From Bacillota bacterium (GTDB lineage Bacteria > Bacillota > Clostridia > Christensenellales > QAND01), in assembly GCA_003150225.1 (NCBI GenBank), contig QAND01000017.1, positions 1-64,000 on the forward strand: a DNA stretch of 64,000 nt, written 5' to 3'. Made by a program: the position numbers and the translations under genes. Below, piece by piece: positions 19,642-26,832 of this stretch. Below the pieces are notes generated by a model. The model was not told the origin of the DNA. It did not search any database and saw only the letters and a program-made list of their open reading frames with translations. The stretch's first letter is position 1, and the number at the start of each line of letters is the position of its first letter.

Positions 19642-20316
19642 TTGGAAATTTTGGAGAAACACTACCCATTTCAGTGCGATGAGCTATCCTTTGGATACAT
19701 AGATATGGAACCCCATTTGGATGCCGATACCATGTATATCCACCATCAGCAGGTTTATCAGAGGGAATGCGAGACCCTCAATGCCTTTTTGGACGATTGG
19801 GAGAAGCTGCAGAGCTTTACCCTTTTAGACTTGATTCAGAAGGATCTTCAGGTCCCCACGGTTCAGGAGCAATGGATCAAACATAGTGCGGGAGGCGTCT
19901 TCAGCCATTCCGCCTACTTTGCCGGTATGGGGATACCGGGGCAGCGGCTGCCGGATGGTCCGCTGGGCCAGGTGATTCAGGCTACTTACGGGAGCTTGGA
20001 AAACTTCATGAACTTATTTACCCAGGCCTGTCAGAGCGTAAAGGGCGTGGGCTGGGTTTGGTTGGTGGCAGATCCCGAGGGCGGCGTCCACATGGTGATG
20101 ACCAAGGATAACCAGGTCCCCCGCCTAGAGCTGGTGAGGCCGCTATTGGTAAATGATCTTTGGGAGCATAGTTATTTTCTCAAATACGGGGTGGATGTGG
20201 TTCAGTATTGCAAAAACTGGTTTCAGCTGGTGGACTGGGCCGGCGCAGAGCGGCGATACCGGGAATATTTGATCCATGGAACGGAACTGCCCCACCAGGG
20301 AAGCTCCCGTGAATAG
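19642..20316 (+). CDS. Divergent Fe/Mn superoxide dismutase homologue
   Basis: The TTG at 19642 after AGGGAAG is the likely start (224 aa); the open frame upstream to 19552 looks non-conserved. All four metal ligands of the family are in place: His in EPHLDAD, His in FSHSAYF, and Asp and His in NDLWEHSYF. GVGWVWLV and FQLVDW are also conserved. However, the gateway Tyr34 position is Glu (in IHHQQVYQREC) and the NHSLFW Trp is Phe. The fold is secure; efficient dismutation is not. A clostridial SOD-like protein of other function is possible. Confidence 0.75.
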   Translation: MEILEKHYPFQCDELSFGYIDMEPHLDADTMYIHHQQVYQRECETLNAFLDDWEKLQSFTLLDLIQKDLQVPTVQEQWIKHSAGGVFSHSAYFAGMGIPGQRLPDGPLGQVIQATYGSLENFMNLFTQACQSVKGVGWVWLVADPEGGVHMVMTKDNQVPRLELVRPLLVNDLWEHSYFLKYGVDVVQYCKNWFQLVDWAGAERRYREYLIHGTELPHQGSSRE

Positions 20317-20324
20317 AGCGTGGA

Positions 20325-20362
20325 AAGAAAAACGCCCCCGCAACAGTGGGAGCGTTTTTTAT
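20325..20362. terminator. Terminator between SOD-like gene and convergent membrane gene
   Basis: AAAAACGCCCCCGC / G-rich partner GTGGGAGCGTTTTTT form a stem with a CAACA loop, with A and T runs on the two sides. It lies between convergent genes ending at 20316 and 20369. Confidence 0.65.
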
Positions 20363-20368
20363 GTTGCT

Positions 20369-21091
20369 TTATGCCGGTTCCGTTTGATTCGCTTTGCCCA
20401 TTTCCAAGCGCCTGTGCTGCCTTTTCAGCGCGATATACCCGATGACCGATACCACGAGAGCGCCTAAAGCGTCCACAATCAGATCCTTCATGGTGTCATA
20501 GAGAGCCGCCCGGCCCATGAGCGGGGTACCGTCCACAAGATGGTAGTGCTGCATATTGAGGCCCATGAGGCCGTCCAGGGTGTATTCATAGATTTCCCAG
20601 ATAGCGCCAGCGGCCAGGGCAAAGCACATGGAGAACATGGCGATGAAGAAAGGGCTCAGGGTCATGGGAACCTTCTCGTTGTCGTTTAGGATGCTCACCA
20701 GGGAGAACCCCATGGCGCCCAGCATACCGCCGCTGAAGGTGTGAAGATAGGTATCCCAGTGGGGTACCACAAAATAAAACCGGCGAATTTCCCCCAGGTA
20801 AATGGCGCAGTATAGGAAAATAAAGTAGGTGATGTAGGCGTAGTTGGGAATATCAATTCGCCAACGACGCTCCAGGAAAGAGGGGACAAACATGACGATC
20901 ACGCCGCCAATGCATTGGATCAGCATGAGGGTGTAGTCGCTCTTCACCCGTTGAAACTCCACCACGGCCTCCCCTTCGGAAGGCGCGGTAAAGAGGCTTA
21001 CAGCGGAATAGACGATGGAAAGGATTAGGGTGACAAACAGAATCACGCCAATGATCTGCTTCCAGCTATACCGTTTTTTTTCTTTACGCAT
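20369..21091 (-). CDS. Polytopic membrane protein, YjdF/DUF2238-like
   Basis: 240 aa from the ATG at 21091 (GGAGG 10 nt upstream), with about six membrane segments. The conserved-looking block HWDTYLHTFSGG ... GAIWEIYEYTLD ... DTMKDLIVDALGAL resembles the charged motifs of the YjdF/DUF2238 membrane family, in which Asp, His and Glu lie inside the membrane. The function of that family is unknown. It is transcribed away from the ArsC-like gene. Confidence 0.6.
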   Translation of the reverse strand: MRKEKKRYSWKQIIGVILFVTLILSIVYSAVSLFTAPSEGEAVVEFQRVKSDYTLMLIQCIGGVIVMFVPSFLERRWRIDIPNYAYITYFIFLYCAIYLGEIRRFYFVVPHWDTYLHTFSGGMLGAMGFSLVSILNDNEKVPMTLSPFFIAMFSMCFALAAGAIWEIYEYTLDGLMGLNMQHYHLVDGTPLMGRAALYDTMKDLIVDALGALVVSVIGYIALKRQHRRLEMGKANQTEPA

Positions 21092-21206
21092 AGGAGTAGA
21101 TCCTCCAAACTTTGATGAATCCATTATAGCAATTTCTGATGGTTTTGTGTAGTATTGGAAGAAAGAGAGGGGTTTTATTCCCATTATGGAGAAAGGAGCG
21201 GTAGCC

Positions 21207-21560
21207 ATGAGCGTCAAATTCATCTGCTATCCCAAGTGTTCCACCTGTAAAAAAGCCAGAGAATGGCTGGTGCAAAATAACGTATCCTTTGAAGAGCGGG
21301 ATATCGTAACGGATCGTCCATCCGCCCAGGAGCTGGCGCAGTGGTATCGGCAAAGCGGTCTTCCCTTAAAGCGGTTCTTCAATACCAGCGGCCTTGCTTA
21401 CCGAGGCCTGGGGCTCAAGGATAAGCTTCCCGGCATGGCGGAGGAGGAACAGCTAGCGCTGCTGGCGACCGACGGCATGTTGGTCAAACGTCCCATCCTC
21501 GTTACGGAAAAGGGAGTCTGCCCCGGATTCCAGACCAAGGTTTGGGAAACCCTGTTATAG
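21207..21560 (+). CDS. ArsC/Spx-family reductase-like protein
   Basis: 117 aa thioredoxin-fold protein with the family CxxC (PKCSTCKKAREWL), FFNTSG and RPILVTEKG motifs. The start at 21207 is supported by AAAGGAG 8 nt upstream. The RPILV... ending fits YffB/ArsC-like proteins rather than the transcriptional regulator Spx, and there are no arsenic genes nearby. Role unknown, perhaps thiol-related. Confidence 0.8.
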   Translation: MSVKFICYPKCSTCKKAREWLVQNNVSFEERDIVTDRPSAQELAQWYRQSGLPLKRFFNTSGLAYRGLGLKDKLPGMAEEEQLALLATDGMLVKRPILVTEKGVCPGFQTKVWETLL

Positions 21561-21613
21561 TCCCATGACTTCCGGCGCAGGCACAGCCCTCGCCGGCCAA
21601 AGAGAGGTGCTTT

Positions 21614-23377
21614 ATGAAATACTGGAGAAAAGGGCTATCCCTAGCCATGGCTTTCGCTGTCTGCCTATCCCTTGCCGCCTGCCAGACAGAGGCCCCTCAA
21701 AGCGAGTCCCAGGCATTTGACGCCTTTTTGGATCGCCTCTTTGTGGAGGAGATGTCCAATACGGATCTCCTATCCCAACACTATAAACTTAAGGATCCAG
21801 AAGCCCTGGGCATTACGCCGTCGGAACCCACCCTTGGAACCATCAGCCTTGCTCAGATGGAGGAGGATGGCGAGGAGATTGCACAGACCTTGGCGGAGCT
21901 GGAGGCCTTCCAATACGATAGCCTAACGGAGACCCAGCAGGAGACCTACGATATTCTGAAATGGTATTTGGAGCTGGGGATCCAAGGCAACCGGTTTGAT
22001 CTGTACGCCGAACCAAATAGTCCCACCCTGGGGGTTCAGAGCCAGCTGCCCACTACCCTCATGGAATATGCCTTCTACGATGAGACGGATATCCAGGAGT
22101 ATCTCGCTCTTGTGAACGACGTAGGCCGTTATCTGGATCAATGCTTGGCTTTTCAGCGGGAGAAATCCAAGGCGGGCTTCTTTATGCCGGATAGCCTTGC
22201 GCAGCAGGTTATCGATAATTGCAAGACCTTTGTGGAGAACCCCGAGAGCAACTATATGCTGGAGGTGTTCGACGATAAGCTGGAGGATATTGCCTGGCTG
22301 ACCCCGGAAAAACGGGAGGAGTACAGCGCTCAAAATAGAAAAGCGGTGCTGAATTCCATGGTTCCGGGCTACCAGCGGTTTATCCAGGGCTTTGAGGAGC
22401 TGCTGGGCACCGGACGGGCCCGGGGCGGGGCGTGCGATCTGCCGGACGGCCAGGAGTACTATGCTTACCTGGCCAAATCCGCCACGGGATCGGAAAAAAC
22501 GCCTTTGGAGATGGCTCAGGCCATCGACGATAGAATCGACGACATCTGGCGGGGGCTGATCAGCCTGGCTCTTATGGACGAAGATATTCTGGACCGGGTC
22601 TATGATTCCAGCAACGCTCCCGATGTAACGGAGCCGGAGGCCATTCTCACCGCGCTATCCCAGCGGATTCAGACGGATTATCCTGCCATCGGTCAGGTGG
22701 CGTATCAGATCAACTACGTCCACGAATCCCTTCAGGAGAGCATGAGCCCCGCTTTTTACTTTATTCCGCCCATCGACGCGGCCAATGAAAACAAAATCTA
22801 TCTGAATCCCGCCCATATGGACGATCCCGTCTATGTCTTTACCACTCTGGCCCATGAGGGGTATCCTGGGCATCTCTATCAGACCAACTATGCCCTGGGG
22901 CTGGATCTTCCCAATATCCGCAGGATTCTCAGCTTTAACGGCTATTCCGAGGGCTGGGCCACCTATGTGGAATACGATTCCTATTCCATGACGGGCTTGG
23001 ATGGCAACCTGGCTGCCGCCATCCGTCTGCTCAATGAACTAAGCTTAGCCGTCCAGACCCGGGTGGATATCGGTATCAACTATGAGGGCTGGAATGATGA
23101 GAAGACCGGCGTCTTCCTCTCGGAGTTTTTCCAGGTGGACGACGACCTGATCAACAGCGTTACCGACAGCGTCACCGCAGATCCCGCCAACGCCCTGTCC
23201 TACTACATCGGGTATCTGGAATTCCAGGAGCTTCGGGAGTATGCTGAGGAGGAATTGGGGGACGCCTTTTCCGCCCAAGCGTTCCACAAAGCGGTTTTGG
23301 ATGTAGGCGAAGCCCCATTCCAGGTGGTGCGCGAGGCGGTGGAAGCCTACGCCGGAGGCCAGGAAAAGGATCGGTAG
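21614..23377 (+). CDS. DUF885 family lipoprotein, putative zinc peptidase
   Basis: 587 aa with a lipoprotein signal (KYWRKGLSLAMAF..., lipobox LAAC with Cys23), so it is anchored outside the membrane. The DUF885 core includes the zinc-site motif TLAHEGYPGHLYQ and EGWATYVE, typical of this gluzincin-like family. The substrate is unknown; peptide hydrolysis is likely from the family. A strong G/C hairpin follows the gene. Confidence 0.82.
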   Translation: MKYWRKGLSLAMAFAVCLSLAACQTEAPQSESQAFDAFLDRLFVEEMSNTDLLSQHYKLKDPEALGITPSEPTLGTISLAQMEEDGEEIAQTLAELEAFQYDSLTETQQETYDILKWYLELGIQGNRFDLYAEPNSPTLGVQSQLPTTLMEYAFYDETDIQEYLALVNDVGRYLDQCLAFQREKSKAGFFMPDSLAQQVIDNCKTFVENPESNYMLEVFDDKLEDIAWLTPEKREEYSAQNRKAVLNSMVPGYQRFIQGFEELLGTGRARGGACDLPDGQEYYAYLAKSATGSEKTPLEMAQAIDDRIDDIWRGLISLALMDEDILDRVYDSSNAPDVTEPEAILTALSQRIQTDYPAIGQVAYQINYVHESLQESMSPAFYFIPPIDAANENKIYLNPAHMDDPVYVFTTLAHEGYPGHLYQTNYALGLDLPNIRRILSFNGYSEGWATYVEYDSYSMTGLDGNLAAAIRLLNELSLAVQTRVDIGINYEGWNDEKTGVFLSEFFQVDDDLINSVTDSVTADPANALSYYIGYLEFQELREYAEEELGDAFSAQAFHKAVLDVGEAPFQVVREAVEAYAGGQEKDR

Positions 23378-23407
23378 AAGGGGGAGGGGATGCTCCCCCT
23401 TCCTTTT
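23376..23407 (+). terminator. Terminator after the DUF885 gene
   Basis: Stem AAGGGGGAG / CTCCCCCTT with loop GGGATG, followed by CCTTTT. Confidence 0.7.
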
Positions 23408-23493
23408 ATAGGAGAACGGGGGAGCATTGTACGGACAAAGGTACAGCGGTGCCGGTATAATGGGGACGAACCAAGAAAAAGGGGGTATGGATC

Positions 23494-24126
23494 GTGTCCA
23501 AAACCGTGATTGCCGCCGTCACCTGTCCCCACTGTGGCGGGACGGGACGGATGGAGGTGTGGGAGAGCATCAACACCACTATGAGTCCCGAAGCCCGGGA
23601 ACGGATGCTCCGCGGAACCCTGTTTTCCCACCGGTGCCAGGCTTGTGGCCGTTCGTTTCAGGTGCTTTATGAGTGCCTGTATCATGATATGGAGCGGCAG
23701 TTCATGGCATTTTTTCTGCCGGAGCGGCCGGAGGATCCCTTTGCCATGCTGGAACGCCGGGTGGGGGAACCCATTTTGGCGGGGTATCAAACCCGGATCG
23801 TCCACGATGTTCCGTCCTTGATCGAAAAGGTGCGGATTCAGGAGGATGGCCGGGACGACCGGGCCATTGAGCTGTGCAAATACGTTCTGCGCTGCCAGAT
23901 GGGCCGCCCGGATGGCGGGGAGGAGCTGCGCTACCTGTGCGCCCAGGAGGGCGGGCTTCAATTCTATCTTCGGTCGGAAGGTGAGAGCAGCCGTCTTGCC
24001 GCGCGGGAGGGGCTTTACCGGGATGTCCTTGCCCGGGCGGGGGACAGGCTCTCGGCTTTGGGGGAGTGCCGCCGGGTGGACCGGAGCTGGGCGGAGGCTG
24101 TCATCGCCGATGGGATTCTTGCATAG
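23494..24126 (+). CDS. CpXC domain protein
   Basis: 210 aa with a GTG start (GGGGGTATG upstream). The N-terminal zinc-ribbon-like domain has two CxxC pairs (VTCPHCGG and HRCQACGRSF), the CpXC family signature. The rest is a helical region with unknown function. It is probably co-transcribed with the WYL regulator gene 12 nt downstream. Confidence 0.78.
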   Translation: MSKTVIAAVTCPHCGGTGRMEVWESINTTMSPEARERMLRGTLFSHRCQACGRSFQVLYECLYHDMERQFMAFFLPERPEDPFAMLERRVGEPILAGYQTRIVHDVPSLIEKVRIQEDGRDDRAIELCKYVLRCQMGRPDGGEELRYLCAQEGGLQFYLRSEGESSRLAAREGLYRDVLARAGDRLSALGECRRVDRSWAEAVIADGILA

Positions 24127-24138
24127 GGGGAAAGAATC

Positions 24139-25131
24139 ATGAACCAATCCAAGCTGAAGCTGCTGTATCTCCTGGAGATCCTTTGGAAAGATACCGATGA
24201 GGAGCATACCCTTACGGTACCGCAGCTCATCAGCCGTCTGGAGCAGAGGGGTATTTCGGCAGAGCGGCGCAGCGTCTATGACGACATCCAGAGCCTGCGG
24301 GACTGGGGTTTGGATATTCTGGAGCGCAGAACCCGTACCCATGGCTACTATCTGGCCAGCCGCACCTTTGAACTGCCGGAACTCAAGCTTCTGGTGGATG
24401 CGGTCCAATCCAGCCGGTTCATCACCGTAAAAAAATCCCAGCAGCTGATCAAAAAGATCGGGAGCTTGACAAGTCGGCAGGAGGCGGGGCAGCTGTCCCG
24501 TCAGGTGTATGTGGCCAACCGGGTCAAAACCGGTAATGAGGGGATCTACTATAACGTGGATGAAATCCACAAGGCCATCTCCCAGAACCGCCAAATCTCC
24601 TTTCAATACGCCGAGTATACCCTTACAAAAGGGGTTCGGCACCGCCGAGGCGGCGAGCGGTATCTGGTCAGCCCCTATATCCTCTCCTGGGACGATGAGA
24701 ACTACTACCTAATCGCCTATCATCCAAGGTATGAGGGCCTTGCCCATTTTCGGGTGGATAAGATGGTTCGTATCAAGGTGGAGGAAGAGGAACGGGTACC
24801 TCTTGACAGCCGCCTGGATCCCGCTGATTACGCCAAGCGCACCTTTGGCATGTTTGCTGGCCAGGTGGCTCGGGTGCAGATGCGGTTTCACCGCTCCCTG
24901 TTGGATGCTGTAATCGATCGGTTCGGCCGGGAGGTATCGATTGCGCCCCAGGGGGAAGAATGGTTTACGGCGAACCTCAGCGTGGCGGTGAGCCCCGCCT
25001 TTCTGTCCTGGGTGTTCCAGTTTGGAGAAAAGGCGGAGATCCTGGGTCCCGCCCAGGTGCGGGAGGGCATGGCAAAGCATCTTAGCCGGGTAGCGGCCTA
25101 TTATGGGAGGAATGGGGAAGAAAATGGTTGA
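24139..25131 (+). CDS. WYL domain transcriptional regulator
   Basis: 330 aa: N-terminal winged helix (about 1-75, with SAERRSVYDDIQSLR as the recognition region) and a WYL ligand-sensing domain (ISFQYAEYTL ... YLVSPYILSWDDENYYLIAYH ... HFRVDKM) plus the C-terminal extension. Such proteins sense ligands or nucleic acids; many act in stress or defence contexts, but no defence genes are adjacent. Its stop codon overlaps the -35 element of the next gene. Confidence 0.88.
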   Translation: MNQSKLKLLYLLEILWKDTDEEHTLTVPQLISRLEQRGISAERRSVYDDIQSLRDWGLDILERRTRTHGYYLASRTFELPELKLLVDAVQSSRFITVKKSQQLIKKIGSLTSRQEAGQLSRQVYVANRVKTGNEGIYYNVDEIHKAISQNRQISFQYAEYTLTKGVRHRRGGERYLVSPYILSWDDENYYLIAYHPRYEGLAHFRVDKMVRIKVEEEERVPLDSRLDPADYAKRTFGMFAGQVARVQMRFHRSLLDAVIDRFGREVSIAPQGEEWFTANLSVAVSPAFLSWVFQFGEKAEILGPAQVREGMAKHLSRVAAYYGRNGEENG

Positions 25132-25182
25132 CATCCCCCTCATCCCGATGTAAACTAATTCCATAAATGAGAATAATTCTCA
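25128..25182 (+). promoter_or_regulatory. Sigma-A promoter with Fur-family operator
   Basis: TTGACA (25128-25133), a 17-nt spacer and TAAACT (25151-25156). A perfect 7-1-7 palindrome TGAGAATAATTCTCA (25168-25182) follows directly, matching the Fur/PerR-type operator layout. Binding there would block transcription. Confidence 0.75.
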
Positions 25183-25202
25183 ATCAAAAGGAGATGGAGC
25201 AC

Positions 25203-25832
25203 ATGAATCCAGCGGCACTGTTTCAATTGAGCTATGGCTTGTATATCCTCACAGCTCGGGAGGGAGAGAAACGGGGCGGGTGCGTGGTCAATACCCTGAG
25301 CCAGGTCACTTCCGATCCCCAGCGGCTGTCGGTAGCCGTCAATAAGGACAACTACACCTGCGGGATGATTCAGCGCTCCGGCCGGTTTTCAGCAACGGTA
25401 CTGACCCAGGAGGCGCCTATGGAGCTGATCCGTGCCTTTGGGTTCCAGTCCAGCAAGGACGTGGATAAATTCCTGGGCTTTGAGGCCGCCCAGGATGGGG
25501 CAGGGGTGGACTACGTTGCCCAGTACGCCGCCGCCCGGTTTAGCTGTGCGGTGGAGCAGACTCTGGATTTGGGCAGTCATATGCTGTTCATCGGCAGGCT
25601 GGAGGAGGCCGAGGTGCTGGATGACGCCCACGAGGTTATGACGTATAGCTATTACCACCAGGTAAAGAAGGGGAGCACTCCCAAGAACGCTCCCTCCTAC
25701 CAAGCAAAAGCCGAGAAAAAAGGATTCCGGTGCACCATCTGCGGCTATATCGCGGAGATGGATGAACTGCCGGAGGACTTTATCTGCCCTGTCTGCGGTG
25801 CGTCGGCTACCGCCTTTGAACCCATTGGATAA
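25203..25832 (+). CDS. Flavin reductase-rubredoxin fusion (high molecular weight rubredoxin type)
   Basis: 209 aa from the ATG at 25203 (AAAAGGAG upstream). Residues about 1-150 form a flavin reductase-like FMN-binding domain (GGCVVNTLSQVTSDP; GSHMLFIGRLEEAE). The last 45 are a rubredoxin with both CxxC knuckles (FRCTICGYI and FICPVCGA). This architecture matches the Hrb protein of acetogens, which passes electrons from NADH to flavodiiron proteins for O2 or NO reduction. No flavodiiron gene is in the window. The Fur-like operator suggests iron or peroxide control. Confidence 0.88.
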   Translation: MNPAALFQLSYGLYILTAREGEKRGGCVVNTLSQVTSDPQRLSVAVNKDNYTCGMIQRSGRFSATVLTQEAPMELIRAFGFQSSKDVDKFLGFEAAQDGAGVDYVAQYAAARFSCAVEQTLDLGSHMLFIGRLEEAEVLDDAHEVMTYSYYHQVKKGSTPKNAPSYQAKAEKKGFRCTICGYIAEMDELPEDFICPVCGASATAFEPIG

Positions 25833-25838
25833 TAGCAC

Positions 25839-25883
25839 GGCATATAAAAAAAGACGCGGATTTCCGCGTCTTTTTTTATATGC
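25839..25883. terminator. Bidirectional terminator
   Basis: A long near-perfect stem GCATATAAAAAAAGACGCGG / CCGCGTCTTTTTTTATATGC lies between convergent genes ending at 25832 and 25891. Confidence 0.9.
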
Positions 25884-25890
25884 CCATTGG

Positions 25891-26535
25891 TTAAATGACC
25901 CCTTGCATGGCCAACACCAGCAGAATGCAGGTAGCCAGCAGAAGAGCGGCAACGAGGGCGATGCCCACAAAGTGTCCCTTATTTGTGCTTTCCTCTCGGG
26001 GTACCAGTCCGGACTTTTGCAGCGCTCCTGAGAGAGGCCGGTACAGGAGGAAGGTTCCGGCGGCGTTGAGACCGCCCTTGAGGAGGTTGAAGGGCAGGAA
26101 CGCCGGCAGCAGCAGGGCCGCCACCGCTTCCCGGGGATAGCCCATGTACAGGGGCGTGATGAGGTAATTCCAGAGAAGCATCACCCCAGTCATGACAAGA
26201 CAGCCCACCAGCAGTCCCATGAACGCGCCCATAGGGGTGCGCTTTTTGCGGTACAGATAGGAAGCTACACATACAAAGCTGCAGGTGGAAAGGATGTTCA
26301 TAATGCAGCCGATGAATCCGGTGCTGCTGACGGTAACCATCTCCAGAAGGGAGACCACCACCGAGATGCCCATGGCCGAAAGCGGTCCGTAGAGAAATCC
26401 GCCAATGGCGATGATGATGTCCTTGGGGTCGTAGCTTAAAAACAGTACCACCGGAATCCGTCCGATGGCCATGACGACATAGGCTGCCGCGGCCAGCATG
26501 GCGCAGGCCGTCAGTCTTTTTGTGGTTTGGTTCAT
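25891..26535 (-). CDS. ribU: Riboflavin ECF transporter substrate-binding subunit RibU
   Basis: 214 aa, six membrane segments. The N-terminal AxxxA-type motif (ACAMLAAAAYVVM) contacts the ECF module, and RibU-like segments YDPKDIIIAIGGFLYGP and NYLITPLYMG are present. The specificity is fixed by the FMN riboswitch in its 5' leader. It needs a shared EcfT/EcfA module encoded outside the window. Confidence 0.9.
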   Translation of the reverse strand: MNQTTKRLTACAMLAAAAYVVMAIGRIPVVLFLSYDPKDIIIAIGGFLYGPLSAMGISVVVSLLEMVTVSSTGFIGCIMNILSTCSFVCVASYLYRKKRTPMGAFMGLLVGCLVMTGVMLLWNYLITPLYMGYPREAVAALLLPAFLPFNLLKGGLNAAGTFLLYRPLSGALQKSGLVPREESTNKGHFVGIALVAALLLATCILLVLAMQGVI

Positions 26536-26548
26536 AGAAATCCCTCCG

Positions 26549-26594
26549 AAAAAAATGTAACACCTGAAAGGGTATGATCCGTCTTTCAGGTGTT
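26549..26594 (-). terminator. Riboswitch-controlled terminator of ribU
   Basis: Stem AACACCTGAAAG / CTTTCAGGTGTT followed on the minus strand by ACATTTTTTT, 14 nt before the ribU start. GTGTTAG just after the aptamer can compete for the left arm, fitting transcriptional attenuation by FMN. Confidence 0.85.
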
Positions 26595-26636
26595 AAAATC
26601 GAAGGCTCGCATCCAATATGGGATGGATTCTAACAC

Positions 26637-26743
26637 GTCTTCTTTCATCCAGACTATCACTGTTGGTCCTGGAATCACACCAGATCTGCGCGCGCGCTCG
26701 CGGACTTTACCGCCAATCGGGAATTACACCCTGCCCTGAAGAC
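26637..26743 (-). ncRNA. FMN riboswitch (RFN element)
   Basis: Reverse-strand sequence shows the RFN landmarks in order: GTCTTCAGGGCAGGGTG, AATTCCCGA, GGCGGTAAAGTCCGCGAGC, GTGATTCCAGGACCAACAG and GATAGTCTGGATGAAAGAAGAC. The closing helix P1 pairs GTCTTC with GAAGAC. Confidence 0.95.
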
Positions 26744-26769
26744 ATCTCATGATTCAGTTGTTCTTCATC

Positions 26770-26798
26770 ATTTTACACCGGGTGTCCTCCGGTGTCAA
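26770..26798 (-). promoter_or_regulatory. Promoter of the ribU transcript
   Basis: On the minus strand TTGACA (26793-26798), a 17-nt spacer and TAAAAT (26770-26775) precede the FMN riboswitch. Confidence 0.75.
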
Positions 26799-26799
26799 A

Positions 26800-26831
26800 G
26801 AAAAATCCCCCACCATAGGGGGGATTTTTTT
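26800..26831 (-). terminator. Terminator of the P-type ATPase gene
   Basis: Stem AAATCCCCCC / GGGGGATTTTT directly after the stop at 26833, with a T run on the minus strand. Confidence 0.8.
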
Positions 26832-26832
26832 G

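Noticed and set aside
21223..21353. Longer N-terminus for the YjdF-like membrane protein and an antisense 89-codon frame
   Set aside because: The added sequence overlaps the divergent ArsC-like gene, and a ribosome site supports the start at 21091.
23347..24642. 431-codon antisense frame over the CpXC and WYL genes
   Set aside because: Spans two real genes and their spacer, with no ribosome site; composition typical of GC-rich shadow frames.
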